Assembly (NCBI GenBank): GCA_030159075.1
Contig: BROG01000440.1
Coordinates: 533,501 to 597,500 of the forward strand
Source: Atrina japonica
Taxonomy: Eukaryota > Mollusca > Bivalvia > Pterioida > Pinnidae
Direction of reading: 5' to 3'
Length of the DNA: 64,000 nucleotides
In this document: in pieces, positions 1 to 11,190 of the stretch
Position numbering within the stretch: the first letter of the stretch is position 1
Layout of the letters: every line of letters starts with the position of its first letter
The notes under the pieces: model-generated
The model's input: only the letters and a program-made list of their open reading frames with translations
Database searches by the model: none
Told to the model about the DNA's origin: nothing
Position numbers and translations under genes: made by a program

Positions 1-2249
1 TACCTCTGTATATGATGAGTTAGTAGTTTACCTCTGTATAAGATGAGTTAGTAGTTTACCTCTATATATGATGAGTTAGTAGTTTACCTCTGTATATGAG
101 TTAGTAGTTTACCTATGTATATGAGTTAGTAGTTTACCTCTGTATATGATCAGTTAGTAGTTTACCTCTGTATATGATCAGTTAGTAGTTTACCTCTGTA
201 TATGATGAGTTTGTAGTTTACCTCTGTATATGATGAGTTAGTAGTTTACCTCTGTATATGATGAGTTAGTAGTTTACTTCTGTATATGATGAGTTAGTAG
301 TTTACCTCTGTATATGATGAGTTAGTAGTTTACTTCTGTATATGATGAGTTAGTAGTTTACCTCTGTATATGATGAGTTAGTAGTTTACCTCTGTATATG
401 ATCAGTTAGTAGTTTACCTTTACATGTGATCAGTTAGTAGTTTACCTCTGTATATGAGTTAGTAGTTTACCTCTGTATATAATCAGTTACTAGTTTACCT
501 CTGTATATGATCAGTTAGTAGTTTACATCTGTATATGATGAGTTAGTAGTTTACCTCTGTATATGATGAGTTAGTAGTTTACCTCTGTATATGATGAGTT
601 AGTAGTTTACCTCTTTATATGATGAGTTAGTAGTTTGTGTCTGTATATGATGAGTTAGTAGTTTACCTCTGTATAAGATGAGTTAGTAGTTTACCTCTGT
701 ATATGATGAGTTAGTAGTTTACCTCTGTATATGATGAGTTAGTAGTTTACCTCTGTATATGATCAGTTAGTAGTTTACCTTTACATGTGATCTGTTAGTA
801 GTTTACCTCTGTATATGAGTTAGGTGTTTACCTCTGTATATGATAAGTTAGTAGTTTATCTCTGTATATGATGAGTTACCAGTTTATCTCTGTATATGAT
901 CAGTTAGTAGTTTACCTCTGTATATGAGTTAGTAGTTTACCTCTGTATAAGATGAGTTAGTAGTTTACCTCTGTATATGATGAGTTAGTAGTTTACCTCT
1001 GTATATGATGAGTTAGTAGTTTACCTTTGTATATGATGAGTTTAGTAGTTTACGTCTGTATATGAATGAGTTAGTAGTTTAACTCTGTATATGAGTTAGT
1101 AGTTTACCTCTGTATATAATCAGTTAGTAGATTACCTCTGTATATGATGAGTTAGTAGTTTACCTCTGTATAAGATGAGTTAGTAGTTTACCTCTATATA
1201 TGATGAGTTAGTAGTTTACCTCTGTATATGAGTTAGTAGTTTACCTATGTATATGAGTTAGTAGTTTACCTCTGTATATGATCAGTTAGTAGTTTACCTC
1301 TGTATATGATGAGTTAGTAGTTTACCTCTGTATATGATGAGTTAGTAGTTTACCTCTGTATATGATGAGTTAGTAGTTTACCTCTGTATATGATGAGTTA
1401 GTAGTTTACCTCTGTATATGATGAGTTAGTAGTTTACCTCTGTATATGATGAGTTAGTAGTTTTACCTCTGTATATGATCAGTTAGTAGTTTACCTCTGT
1501 ATATGATCAGTAGTAGTAGTTTACCTCTGTATATGATGAGTTAGTAGTTTACCTCTGTATATGATCAGTTAGTAGTTTACCTCTGTATATGATCAGTTAG
1601 TAGTTTACCTCTGTATATGATCAGTTAGTAGTTTACCTTTGTATATGAGTTAGTAGTTTACCTATGTATATGAGTTAGTAGTTTACCTCTGTATATGGTC
1701 AGTTAGTAGTTTACCTCTGTATATGATCAGTTAGTAGTTTACCTCTGTATATGATCAGTTAGTAGTTTACCTCTGTATATGATCAGTTAGTAGTTTACCT
1801 CTGTATATGATCAGTTAGTAGTTTACCTCTGTATATGATGAGTTAGTAGTTTGTGTCTGTATATGATGAGTTAATAGTTTACCTCTGTATATGATGAGTT
1901 AGTAGTTTATATCTGTATAAGATGAGTTAGTAGTTTACCTCTGTATATGATGAGTTAGTAGTTTACTTCTGTATATGATGAGTTAGTAGTTTACCTCTGT
2001 ATATGAGTTAGTAGTTTACATCTGTATATGATGAGTTAGTAGTTTACATCTGTATAAGATGAGTTAGTAGTTTACCTCTGTATATGATGAGTTAGTAGTT
2101 TACATCTGTATAAGATGAGTTAGTAGTTTACCTCTGTATATGATGAGTTAGTAGTTTACATCTGTATAAGATGAGTTAGTAGTTTACTTCTGTATATGAT
2201 GAGTTAGTAGTTTACCTCTGTATAAGATGAGTTAGTAGTTTACCTCTAT

Positions 2250-4870
2250 ATATGATGAGTTTACTTCTGTATATGAGTGTAGTTTACCTCTGTATCAGTT
2301 TACTTCTGTATATGATGAGTTAGTAGTTTACTTCTGTATATGATGAGTTAGTAGTTTACTTCTGTATATGATGAGTTAGTAGTTTACATCTGTATATGAT
2401 GAGTTAGTAGTTTACCTCTGTATATGATGAGTTAGTAGTTTACATCTGTATTTGACAGTTGTAGTATCTGTATGATGAGTTAGTAGTTTACATCTGTATA
2501 TGATGAGTTAGTAGTTTACATATCTGATCAGTTAGTAGTTTACCTAGTTATGACAGTTAGTAGTTTACCTGATGATATGAGTTAGTAGTTTACATCTGTA
2601 TATGTTATAGAGTTAGTAGTAGTTTACATCTGTATATGATGAGTTAGTAGTTTACTCTGTATATGATCAGTTAGTAGTTTACTTCTGTATATGATGAGTT
2701 AGTAGTTTACATCTGTATATGATGAGTTAGTAGTTTACTTCTGTATATGATGAGTTAGTAGTTTACATCTGTATATGATGAGTTAGTAGTTTACCTCTGT
2801 ATATGATGAGTTAGTAGTTTACATCTGTATATGATCAGTTAGTAGTTTACTTCTGTATATGATGAGTTAGTAGTTTACCTGTATATGATCTGTATTTACC
2901 TCTGATCAGAGTTAGTAGTTTACATCTTTTACATGAGTTATCATCTGTTAGTAGTTTACCTCTGTATATGAGTTAGTAGTTTACCTCTGTATATAATCAG
3001 TTACTAGTTTACCTCTGTATATGATGAGTTAGTAGTTAGTATAAGATTTAGTATTTACTTCTGTATATGATGAGTTAGTAGTTTACTTCTGTATATGATG
3101 AGTTAGTAGTTTAGCTCTGTATATGATGAGTTAGTAGTTTACGTCTGTATATGATGAGTTAGTAGTTTGTGTCTATGTATATGATGTATATGAGTAGTAT
3201 TTTACCTCTGTATAAGATTAGTTAGTAGTTTACCTCTGTATATGATGAGTTAGTAGTTTACCTGTATATGATATAGTTTACATCAGTGAAGAGTTAGTAG
3301 TTTACCTTTACATGATGAGTTAGTAGTTTACATCTGTTATGTAGTTTTACATCTGTATATGAGTTAGTAGTTTACCTCTGTATATAATCAGTTAGTAGTT
3401 TACCTCTGTATATGATGAGTTACCAGTTTATCTCTGTATATGATCAGTTAGTAGTTTACCTCTGTATATGAGTTAGTAGTTTACCTCTGTATAAGATGAG
3501 TTAGTAGTTTGTGTCTGTATATGATCAGTTAGTAGTTTACCTTTACATGTGCTCTGTTAGTAGTTTACCTCTGTATATAAGTCAGTATAGTAGTTTTTAC
3601 TCTGTATAAGAATGAGTTACTTAGTTTACCTCTGTATATGATGAGTTAGTAGTTTACCTCTGTATATGATGAGTTAGTAGTTTACCTCTGTATATGAAGA
3701 GTTAGTATTTTACCTCTGTATATGATGAGTTAGTAGATTACATCTGTATATGATGAGTTAGTAGTTTACATCTGTATATGATGAGTTAGTAGTTTACCTC
3801 TGTATATGATGAGTTAGTAGTTTACATCTGTATATGATGAGTTAGTAGTTTACCTCTGTATATGATGAGTTAGTAGTTTACATCTGTATAAAGATGAGTT
3901 AGTAGTTTACCTCTGTATATGATGAGTTAGTTTATCTCTGTTTACCTCTGTATATGAGTTGAGTTTAGTAGTTTACCTCTGTTTGTGTCTGTATATGATC
4001 AGTTAGTAGTTTACCTCTGTATAGGATGAGTTAGTAGTTTACCTCTGTATATGATGAGTTAGTAGTTTACCTCTGTATATGATGAGTTAGTAGTTTACCT
4101 CTGTATATGATGAGTTAGTAGTTTACCTCTGTATATGATGAGTTAGTAGTTTACCTCTGTATATGAGTTAGACATCTGTATATGATTAGTAGTTTACATC
4201 TGTATATGATGAGTTAGTAGTTTACCTCTGTATATGATGAGTTAGTAGTTTACCTCTGTATATGATGAGTTAGTAGTTTACATCTGTATATGAGTTAGAG
4301 TTAGTATAAGTTTACATCTGTATAAGATGAGTTAGTAGTTTTACCTCTGTATAAGATGATGAGTTTAGTAGATTTTACATCTGTATAAGATGAGTTAGTA
4401 GTTTACCTCTGTATATGATGAGTGAGTTAGTAGATTTACAGTCTCTGTATATAAGATGATATATCTGTTAGTAGAGTTAGTACTTCTCTGTATATGATGA
4501 GTTAGTAGTTTACTTCTGTATATGATGAGTTAGTAGTTTACTTCTGTATATGATGAGTTATGAGTTAGTAGTTTACTTCTGTATATGATGAACCTCTGTA
4601 GTAGTTTACTTCTGTATATGATGAGTTAGAGTTTACCTCTGTTAGTAGTTAGTTACATCTGTATAAGATGATGAGTTATATGTAGTTTTTACCTCTGTAT
4701 ATGATGAGTTAGTGAGTTAGATAGTTTACATCTGTATATGATGAGTTAGTAGTTTACTTCTGTATATGATGAGTTAGTATGATGAGTTTTACATCTGTAT
4801 ATGATGAAGTAGTTTACATCTGTATATGATGAGTTATAGTACATCTGTATATGATGATGAGTTTAGTATG
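2250..4870. repeat. irregular, scrambled zone of the satellite
   Basis: Within this stretch many units are truncated, fused or out of phase (for example around 2254-2300, 2440-2640, 2877-3060, 3165-3360, 3920-4010, 4160-4200, 4290-4490 and 4560-4870). Flanking portions keep a nearly strict 28-bp register. The irregular units still consist of satellite words, so this is not an insertion of foreign sequence. It could be old recombination debris or consensus errors in a long-read assembly. Confidence 0.7.
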
Positions 4871-6049
4871 TTTACATCTGTATATGATGAGTTAGTAGTT
4901 TACATCTGTATATGATGAGTTAGTAGTTTACTTCTGTATATGATGAGTTAGTAGTTTACATCTGTATATGATGAGTTAGTAGTTTACTTCTGTATATGAT
5001 GAGTTAGTAGTTTACATCTGTATATGATGAGTTAGTAGTTTACCTCTGTATATGATGAGTTAGTAGTTTACATCTGTATATGATCAGTTAGTAGTTTACT
5101 TCTGTATATGATGAGTTAGTAGTTTACCTCTGTATTTGATCAGTTAGTAGTTTACCTTTACATGTGATCAGTTAGTAGTTTACCTCTGTATATGAGTTAG
5201 TAGTTTACCTCTGTATATAATCAGTTACTAGTTTACCTCTGTATATGATCAGTTAGTAGTTTACATCTGTATATGATGAGTTAGTAGTTTACCTCTGTAT
5301 ATGATGAGTTAGTAGTTTAGCTCTGTATATGATGAGTTAGTAGTTTACGTCTGTATATGATGAGTTAGTAGTTTGTGTCTGTATATGATGAGTTAGTAGT
5401 TTACCTCTGTATAAGATTAGTTAGTAGTTTACCTCTGTATATGATGAGTTAGTAGTTTACCTCTGTATATGATCAGTTAGTAGTTTACCTTTACATGTGA
5501 TCTGTTAGTAGTTTACCTCTGTATATGAGTTAGGTGTTTACCTCTGTATATAATCAGTTAGTAGTTTACCTTTGTATATGATGAGTTAGTAGTTTACATC
5601 TGTATATGATGAGTTAGTAGTTTACCTCTGTATATGTGGTAGTAGTTTACCTCTGTATATGATCAGTTAGTAGTTTACCTCTGTATATGATGAGTTACCA
5701 GTTTATCTCTGTATATGATCAGTTAGTGGTTTACCTCTGTATATGAGTTAGTAGTTTACCTCTGTATAAGATGAGTTAGTAGTTTACCTCTGTATATGAT
5801 GAGTTAGTAGTTTACCTCTGTATATGATGAGTTAGTAGTTTACCTTTGTATATGATGAGTTACTAGTTTACGTCTGTATATAATGAGTTAGTAGTTTAAC
5901 TCTGTATATGAGTTAGTAGTTTACCTCTGTATATAATCAGTTAGTAGTTTACCTCTGTATATGATGAGTTAGTAGTTTACCTCTGTATATGATGAGTTAG
6001 TAGTTTACCTCTGTATATGATGAGTTAGTAGTTTACCTCTGTATATGAT

Positions 6050-7100
6050 CAGTTGGTAGTTTACCTCTGTATATAATCAGTTAGTAGTTTACCTCTGTAT
6101 AAGATGAGTCAGTAGTTTACCTCTGTATATGATGAGTTAGTAGTTTACCTCTGTATATGATCAGTTAGTCGTTTACCTCTGTATATGATCAGTTAGTAGT
6201 TTGTGTCTGTATATGATCAGTTAGTAGTTTACCTCTGTATATGATGAGTTAGTAGTTTACCTCTGTATATAATCAGTTAGTAGTTTACCTCTGTATATGA
6301 TCAGTTGGTAGTTTACCTCTGTATATAATCAGTTAGTAGTTTACCTCTGTATAAGATGAGTCAGTAGTTTACCTCTGTATATGATGAGTTAGTAGTTTAC
6401 CTCTGTATATGATGAGTTAGTAGTTTACCTCTGTATATGATCAGTTGGTAGTTTACCTCTGTATATAATCAGTTAGTAATTTACCTCTGTATAAGATGAG
6501 TCAGTAGTTTACCTCTGTATATGATGAGTTAGTAGTTTACCTTTGTATATGATCAGTTAGTCGTTTACCTCTGTATATGATCAGTTAGTAGTTTGTGTCT
6601 GTATATGATCAGTTAGTAGTTTACCTCTGTATATGATGAGTTAGTAGTTTACCTCTGTATATAATCAGTTAGTAGTTTACCTCTGTATATGATCAGTTGG
6701 TAGTTTACCTCTGTATATAATCAGTTAGTAGTTTACCTCTGTATAAGATGAGTCAGTAGTTTACCTCTGTATATGATGAGTTAGTAGTTTACCTCTGTAT
6801 ATGATCAGTTAGTCGTTTACCTCTGTATATAATCAGTTAGTAGTTTACCTCTGTATATGATGAGTTGTAGTTTACCTCTGTATATGATGAGTTAGTAGTT
6901 TACCTCTGTATATGATGAGTTAGTAGTTTACCTCTGTATATGATCAGTTGGTAGTTTACCTCTGTATATAATCAGTTAGTAGTTTACCTCTGTATAAGAT
7001 GAGTCAGTAGTTTACCTCTGTATATGATGAGTTAGTAGTTTACCTCTGTATATGATCAGTTAGTCGTTTACCTCTGTATATGATCAGTTAGTAGTTTGTG
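6050..7100. repeat. 252-bp higher-order repeat (9 x 28 bp) within the satellite
   Basis: The diagnostic unit containing CAGTTGGTAG recurs at 6050, 6302, 6442, 6694 and about 6944. Spacings are 252, 140, 252 and about 250 bp, which equal 9, 5, 9 and 9 units (the last is short by the 2-bp loss at about 6860). Between them the same order of variants recurs: TATAATCAG, TATAAGATGAGTCAG, GATGAG, the GTCG variant, then the GTGTCTG unit. This is a real higher-order repeat, so the array was recently homogenised here by multi-unit exchange. Confidence 0.85.
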
Positions 7101-8018
7101 TCTGTATATGATCAGTTAGTGGTTTACCTCTGTATATGATGAGTTAGTAGTTTACCTCTGTATATAATCAGTTAGTAGTTTATCTCTGTTTATGATGAGT
7201 TAGTAGTTTACCTCTGTATATGATGAGTTAGTAGTTTACCTCTGTATATGATCAGTTAGTCGTTTACCTCTGTATATGATCAGTTAGTAGTTTGTGTCTC
7301 TATATGATCAGGTAGTAGTTTACCTCTGTATATGATGAGTTAGTAGTTTGTGTCTGTATATGATCAGTTAGTAGTTTACCTCTGTATATGATCAGTTAGT
7401 AGTTTACCTCTGTATATGATGAGTTAGTAGTTTGTGTCTGTATATGATCAGTTAGTAGTTTACATCTGTATATGATCAGTTAGTAGTTTACCTCTGTATA
7501 TAATCAGTTAGTAGTTTACATCTGTATATGATCAGTTAGTAGTTTACCTCTGTATATGATGAGTTAGTAGTTTACCTCTGTATATGATGAGTTAGTAGTT
7601 TACCTCTGTATATGATCAGTTAGTAGTTTACCTCTGTATATGATCAGTTAGTAGTTTACCTCTGTATATGATCAGTTAGTAGTTTACCTCTGTATATGAT
7701 CAGTTAGTAGTTTACCTCTGTATATGATCAGTTAGTAGTTTACCTCTGTATATGATGAGTTAGTAGTTTGTGTCTGTATATGATGAGTTAGTAGTTTACC
7801 TCTGTATATGATCAGTTAGTAGTTTACCTCTGTATATGATGAGTTAGTAGTTTACCTCTGTATATGATGAGTTAGTAGTTTACATCTGTATATGATCTGT
7901 TAGTAGTTTACCTCTGTATATGACGAGTTAGTAGTTTACATCTGTATATGATCTGTTAGAAATTTACCTCTGTATATGATCAGTTAGTAATTTATCTCAG
8001 TATATGTTCAATTAGGGT

Positions 8019-9580
8019 ACCCTCACAGGATTGGCGTTAATCTAAAGAACGCGTATTAATTTACGGCACTGACCGAATGCTGGCGATATCTTCAGATTTT
8101 GAAAAATCTTGTTACGCCTGTCAAATACGACAAAAAGAGCAACGATTGTCACTTCGTAAGCCGAGCGCTTGGGGAAGAACAGTCATTGCCATTTATAGTG
8201 TTTTTATTATGACACGGAATGGAGTTCATGACCCGCCACTTTTGAGTGGGACGCTCTGCTTCTATACTACCACGATAGGTGCAAGTAATGGTGTAAAAAT
8301 TATTTTGAAAACTGATTTTTCTTTCATGGTACATTATTTCTGAAGTCTAATCCAGCAATTTCAGAAAGCTTAGTTTTTGTCATGGCAAAATGAAATAAGA
8401 AACGTAAAACGTCAAGCACTCGATAACCATACCATTTAAAAATGCAATGGATGGTGGTCATGATGGTTTTATGATAATGATAAATAATGTATAAACTTTT
8501 ATGAATTATGTTTTGTGTTGTTTCATTATGATGAAAAAAACTAACGAACTTGGCAGTAATTCAAAATTCTATTGGAAATATATATTATGCTCAATTAGTG
8601 AGAATTTTAACTAATTGTTTTTATATTTCATAACAACTTAGTGTTTAATCTTTTGTAATAAAATTTTTATAAAATAATAAAAAAAGACAATATGTACAAT
8701 TATACTAAATGTGATAGTACTGCTAATTCGGAAACGTGGATTACCGCATATCCGTTTCCTCTCACACTTATCAACTCCACCGTTGCATGAACTTGTGTGA
8801 TAATCTGGGTAAAATTTACACATTGTACCTGTGTCTGAATTAGGTGCATTTCGGACAAACAACAAAATTTTCTTGGAATATGCTTTATTTTCTACATTTA
8901 TCTATAAAATGTTAACCTTAACCTGATCGCTTAAACTACTAATGACGCACCCACATTATACTTACGTAAGCCGTAGCAGAAATAGATTAAACATTTCTCA
9001 AAAAACAAATTGTATAATTGATGGAGTGATGACGTGAGACAAGTGCAATTCACATACTGTCATTCTAAGAACTAAATTTTAAACAAATCAAAGCAGTTAA
9101 CATGTAGGATTTAATGGCCTATTACTAAAAGGGCAATAAACAATTAAAAAATTCGTATTTCAATCTACATTTTCATAAAAATTATCACATCCAATGACCA
9201 ACTTTAGGTAAAAGAAAATGAAAAAATGTGTTTTTGTTCAAAATCAGATGAAAAGATTTTTTCCTTGCTATATTTTACGTTTTTCTGAAATGCGTCAAAT
9301 TCAACAATTTTAAAAATCATTAGCTTTTGTCTCAGGGAAATGAAACAGGAAGCGTTCCTGTACTCGATAACCACATAAGACTGCTACAAGGTCAAATGAT
9401 TATAAATGAAACTAGACCCTTATTTTATTATGGATTTTCCACATGTTGATACGGGTATGAAGATTGGATTTCATTAACTTTTCATGTAGCTCTTTGATTC
9501 TGTGGTTTTCCTATTTAATATGACAGAAACCAAATTGTAAACCAGAAGAAGTTCGGGAAATAATAAACAAATTTGTGAAA
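8019..9580. other. no recognised gene; one diverged direct repeat pair
   Basis: AT-rich sequence after the satellite end. The short open frames here (88 codons on +, 61 and 75 on -) overlap on opposite strands and show no recognisable domain. The only structure I can support is that about 8341-8430 and about 9283-9372 are homologous in the same orientation. They share TTAG(T/C)TTTTGTC and end in ACTCGATAACCA, which suggests two copies of an unnamed dispersed repeat about 940 bp apart. Confidence 0.5.
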
Positions 9581-9589
9581 AGTGTACAA

Positions 9590-9680
9590 ATATGGACCTC
9601 TTAAATAGCCAGGTGTGGTATCAGGTACCGTGGAGGAATAAGCACCTTTATCGCCCGGTCACACTCCTAACATTCCACAG
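9590..9680 (-). mobile_element. decayed 3' tail of the PLE-type retroelement
   Basis: Aligns by eye with the reverse complement of the 3' tail seen intact at 12120-12340. It keeps the order TGGACCTC, GGTATCAGGTACC, TGGAGGAATAAGCACC and CCGGTCACAC with many substitutions. No coding sequence is attached. Confidence 0.6.
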
Positions 9681-10039
9681 TAAAAGTAAAATTAAAAGAA
9701 TTCAGAAATCTTGGTCACAATCAATATCGACAATTGAATAACCCCGAACTTCATTAAATAATTCACCAAAAATTTCAGTTAGCAAAACACAATTATTTCA
9801 AAATAAGGTCATTTTATCAACCACAAAAGTAAAAATGTTAATTTCACTTTCGATTTATCATATCCCAATATTATTCATCACTAAATAGTTTATTCTTTTA
9901 AATGAACTGATCGTACGTTTAAAATGTTTGGCATAGTAAATCATTTGGAAGATATAAAACTATATACAGGTAATAAAGGGACATTATTCCTTCTACAAAT
10001 GTAGAAAGAGTACGATAAGAAATCAGACATCAGGTGTTT

Positions 10040-10150
10040 TGTTTCAGGAGACAGTTTAAGACATGGTAAACATTGGACAAACAAAGACATCCGGAAAATC
10101 GAGAAGTGCAATTAGATGCCGTAGATAGGTTGGCATCCATGGTCACACGT
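10040..10150 (-). mobile_element. strongly decayed PLE-type 3' tail
   Basis: Contains AACATTGGACAAACAAAGACATCC, then a GAAAATC, ATTAGATGCC and GGTCACACG series in the same order as other minus-strand tails (22180-22260, 40115-40240). It is weak and heavily substituted. Confidence 0.45.
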
Positions 10151-10499
10151 GTATCACATTCTTTGCTTTTTTGTCCGGAGTAGCTTCAACTATTGTTCTC
10201 TAAAAAAATATAAAAATCATAAATGCTAAATGAAATATTCGTCATAAAAATGGAATTTACATCATTATTATTTATTATAGTAACTAAGAATTACAGCTTG
10301 AATATTTAGTAAACAACTAAATTAGAAGATGTAATGAGCCCAAATTTATAACCTGTTAATATTTGGCAGCAAATAGGAAATCAAGATTTAAAGGAAAATT
10401 GCTTGAATTAAGAACAGTCCATCAAATAAAAACAATTTGAGAATCTATATTATGAAACAATGAATATTATTAACAAAATAAAAGTTTTAGAAAGATGGC

Positions 10500-10665
10500 C
10501 AAAAACAAATGCTCAAGACGATCATGTCAGTCAATAAGACTTCATCAGTTGAGTCCAAATTATATATATTCGAAAAAAGTGGTATCATACAGGGTCAAAT
10601 AGTAAATCTATATGTATAATCTAATCCGTCTCAGAAGTACCCTCTGTAAAACTTTGAATACCTTA
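10500..10665. repeat. unnamed dispersed repeat, copy 1
   Basis: Shares CTTCATCAGTTGAG, AGTGGTATCATACA, GG(T/C)CAAAT and TAATCTA in the same order and orientation with 36240-36395. I see no terminal inverted repeats, and the family is not identified. Confidence 0.6.
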
Positions 10666-10944
10666 GTTTTTGAGAAGGTTAGAATTCCAATGGTGTTATC
10701 TGAACGAAATATTACCGTAGTATAAAATAATCGGCTTCTACCGACATACCAGTTATAGGGACACTGACGGTCCAGCAGCAGTGGTTATAAATATTATAAT
10801 ATTTGTGTGACTAATAACATTAAGTTTTCTCTGCAGTATGTCAATAGTTATTGTCATGTCTTGGAATTAAGATTGGAATTCATCCTGCCGATTTTCATTA
10901 AAAACGAACAAAATATCTCTGTATGTACTTTGATACTAGGATAC

Positions 10945-11190
10945 ATATACAAAACTGGTGAATATTGGACAAACGTGGACCTCTGGAACTCCAGAGGTGG
11001 GATCATGTGCCAAGGCATCCCCTGTTGACAGGTCACACCCGCCGTGAGTCCACAGTCAAATTAAAATGAAATAAGTGCGGGACAAAACCCCGTCACAGCT
11101 GGTATAGAGGACTCAACAACCGCTATTGAACAGGTATCGGTGAAAAAGCAATCCTATTTAAAACCACAAAATTGCTTTGGGAATATGCCA
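10945..11190 (-). mobile_element. PLE-type 3' tail fragment, head-to-head with the RT copy
   Basis: Reverse-orientation tail: TGGACAAACGTGGACCTCTGG, a perfect CCTCTGGA/TCCAGAGG hairpin, GGTGGGATCA, GACAGGTCACACCCGCCGTGAG, and at 11110 CTCAACAACCGC, which corresponds to the RT stop-codon region. Weaker similarity continues to about 11190, where the plus-strand RT copy begins. The two open frames here (73 codons on + and 60 on -) are by-products of this tail. Confidence 0.75.

Larger units (their letters stand above)
1..8018. repeat. 28-bp satellite array derived from a retroelement coding segment
   Basis: Continuous tandem array entering from the left window edge, about 285 units. The core AGTAGTTTACCTCTGTATAT is followed by GATGAGTT or GATCAGTT, giving a 28-bp period. 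Recurrent variants are a 25-bp unit lacking one ATG, TATAAGATG or TATAATCAG forms, GTTTGTGTCTG in place of GTTTACCTCTG, and a CCTTTACATGTGAT unit. The unit phased from TCAG matches the antisense strand of the PLE-type RT copies in this window (24399-24426, 51168-51195, 46637-46664; reverse complement at 11938-11965, 31383-31410, 57101-57128) at 27 of 28 bases. The array decays at 7960-8018 and ends before the GGGTACC at about 8016. The 28-bp period is not a multiple of 3, so it keeps no coding frame. Confidence 0.97.

Noticed and set aside
1..8018. CRISPR-like array (28-bp repeats)
   Set aside because: Units are contiguous with no unique spacers, the surroundings are eukaryotic, and the unit derives from an RT coding sequence.
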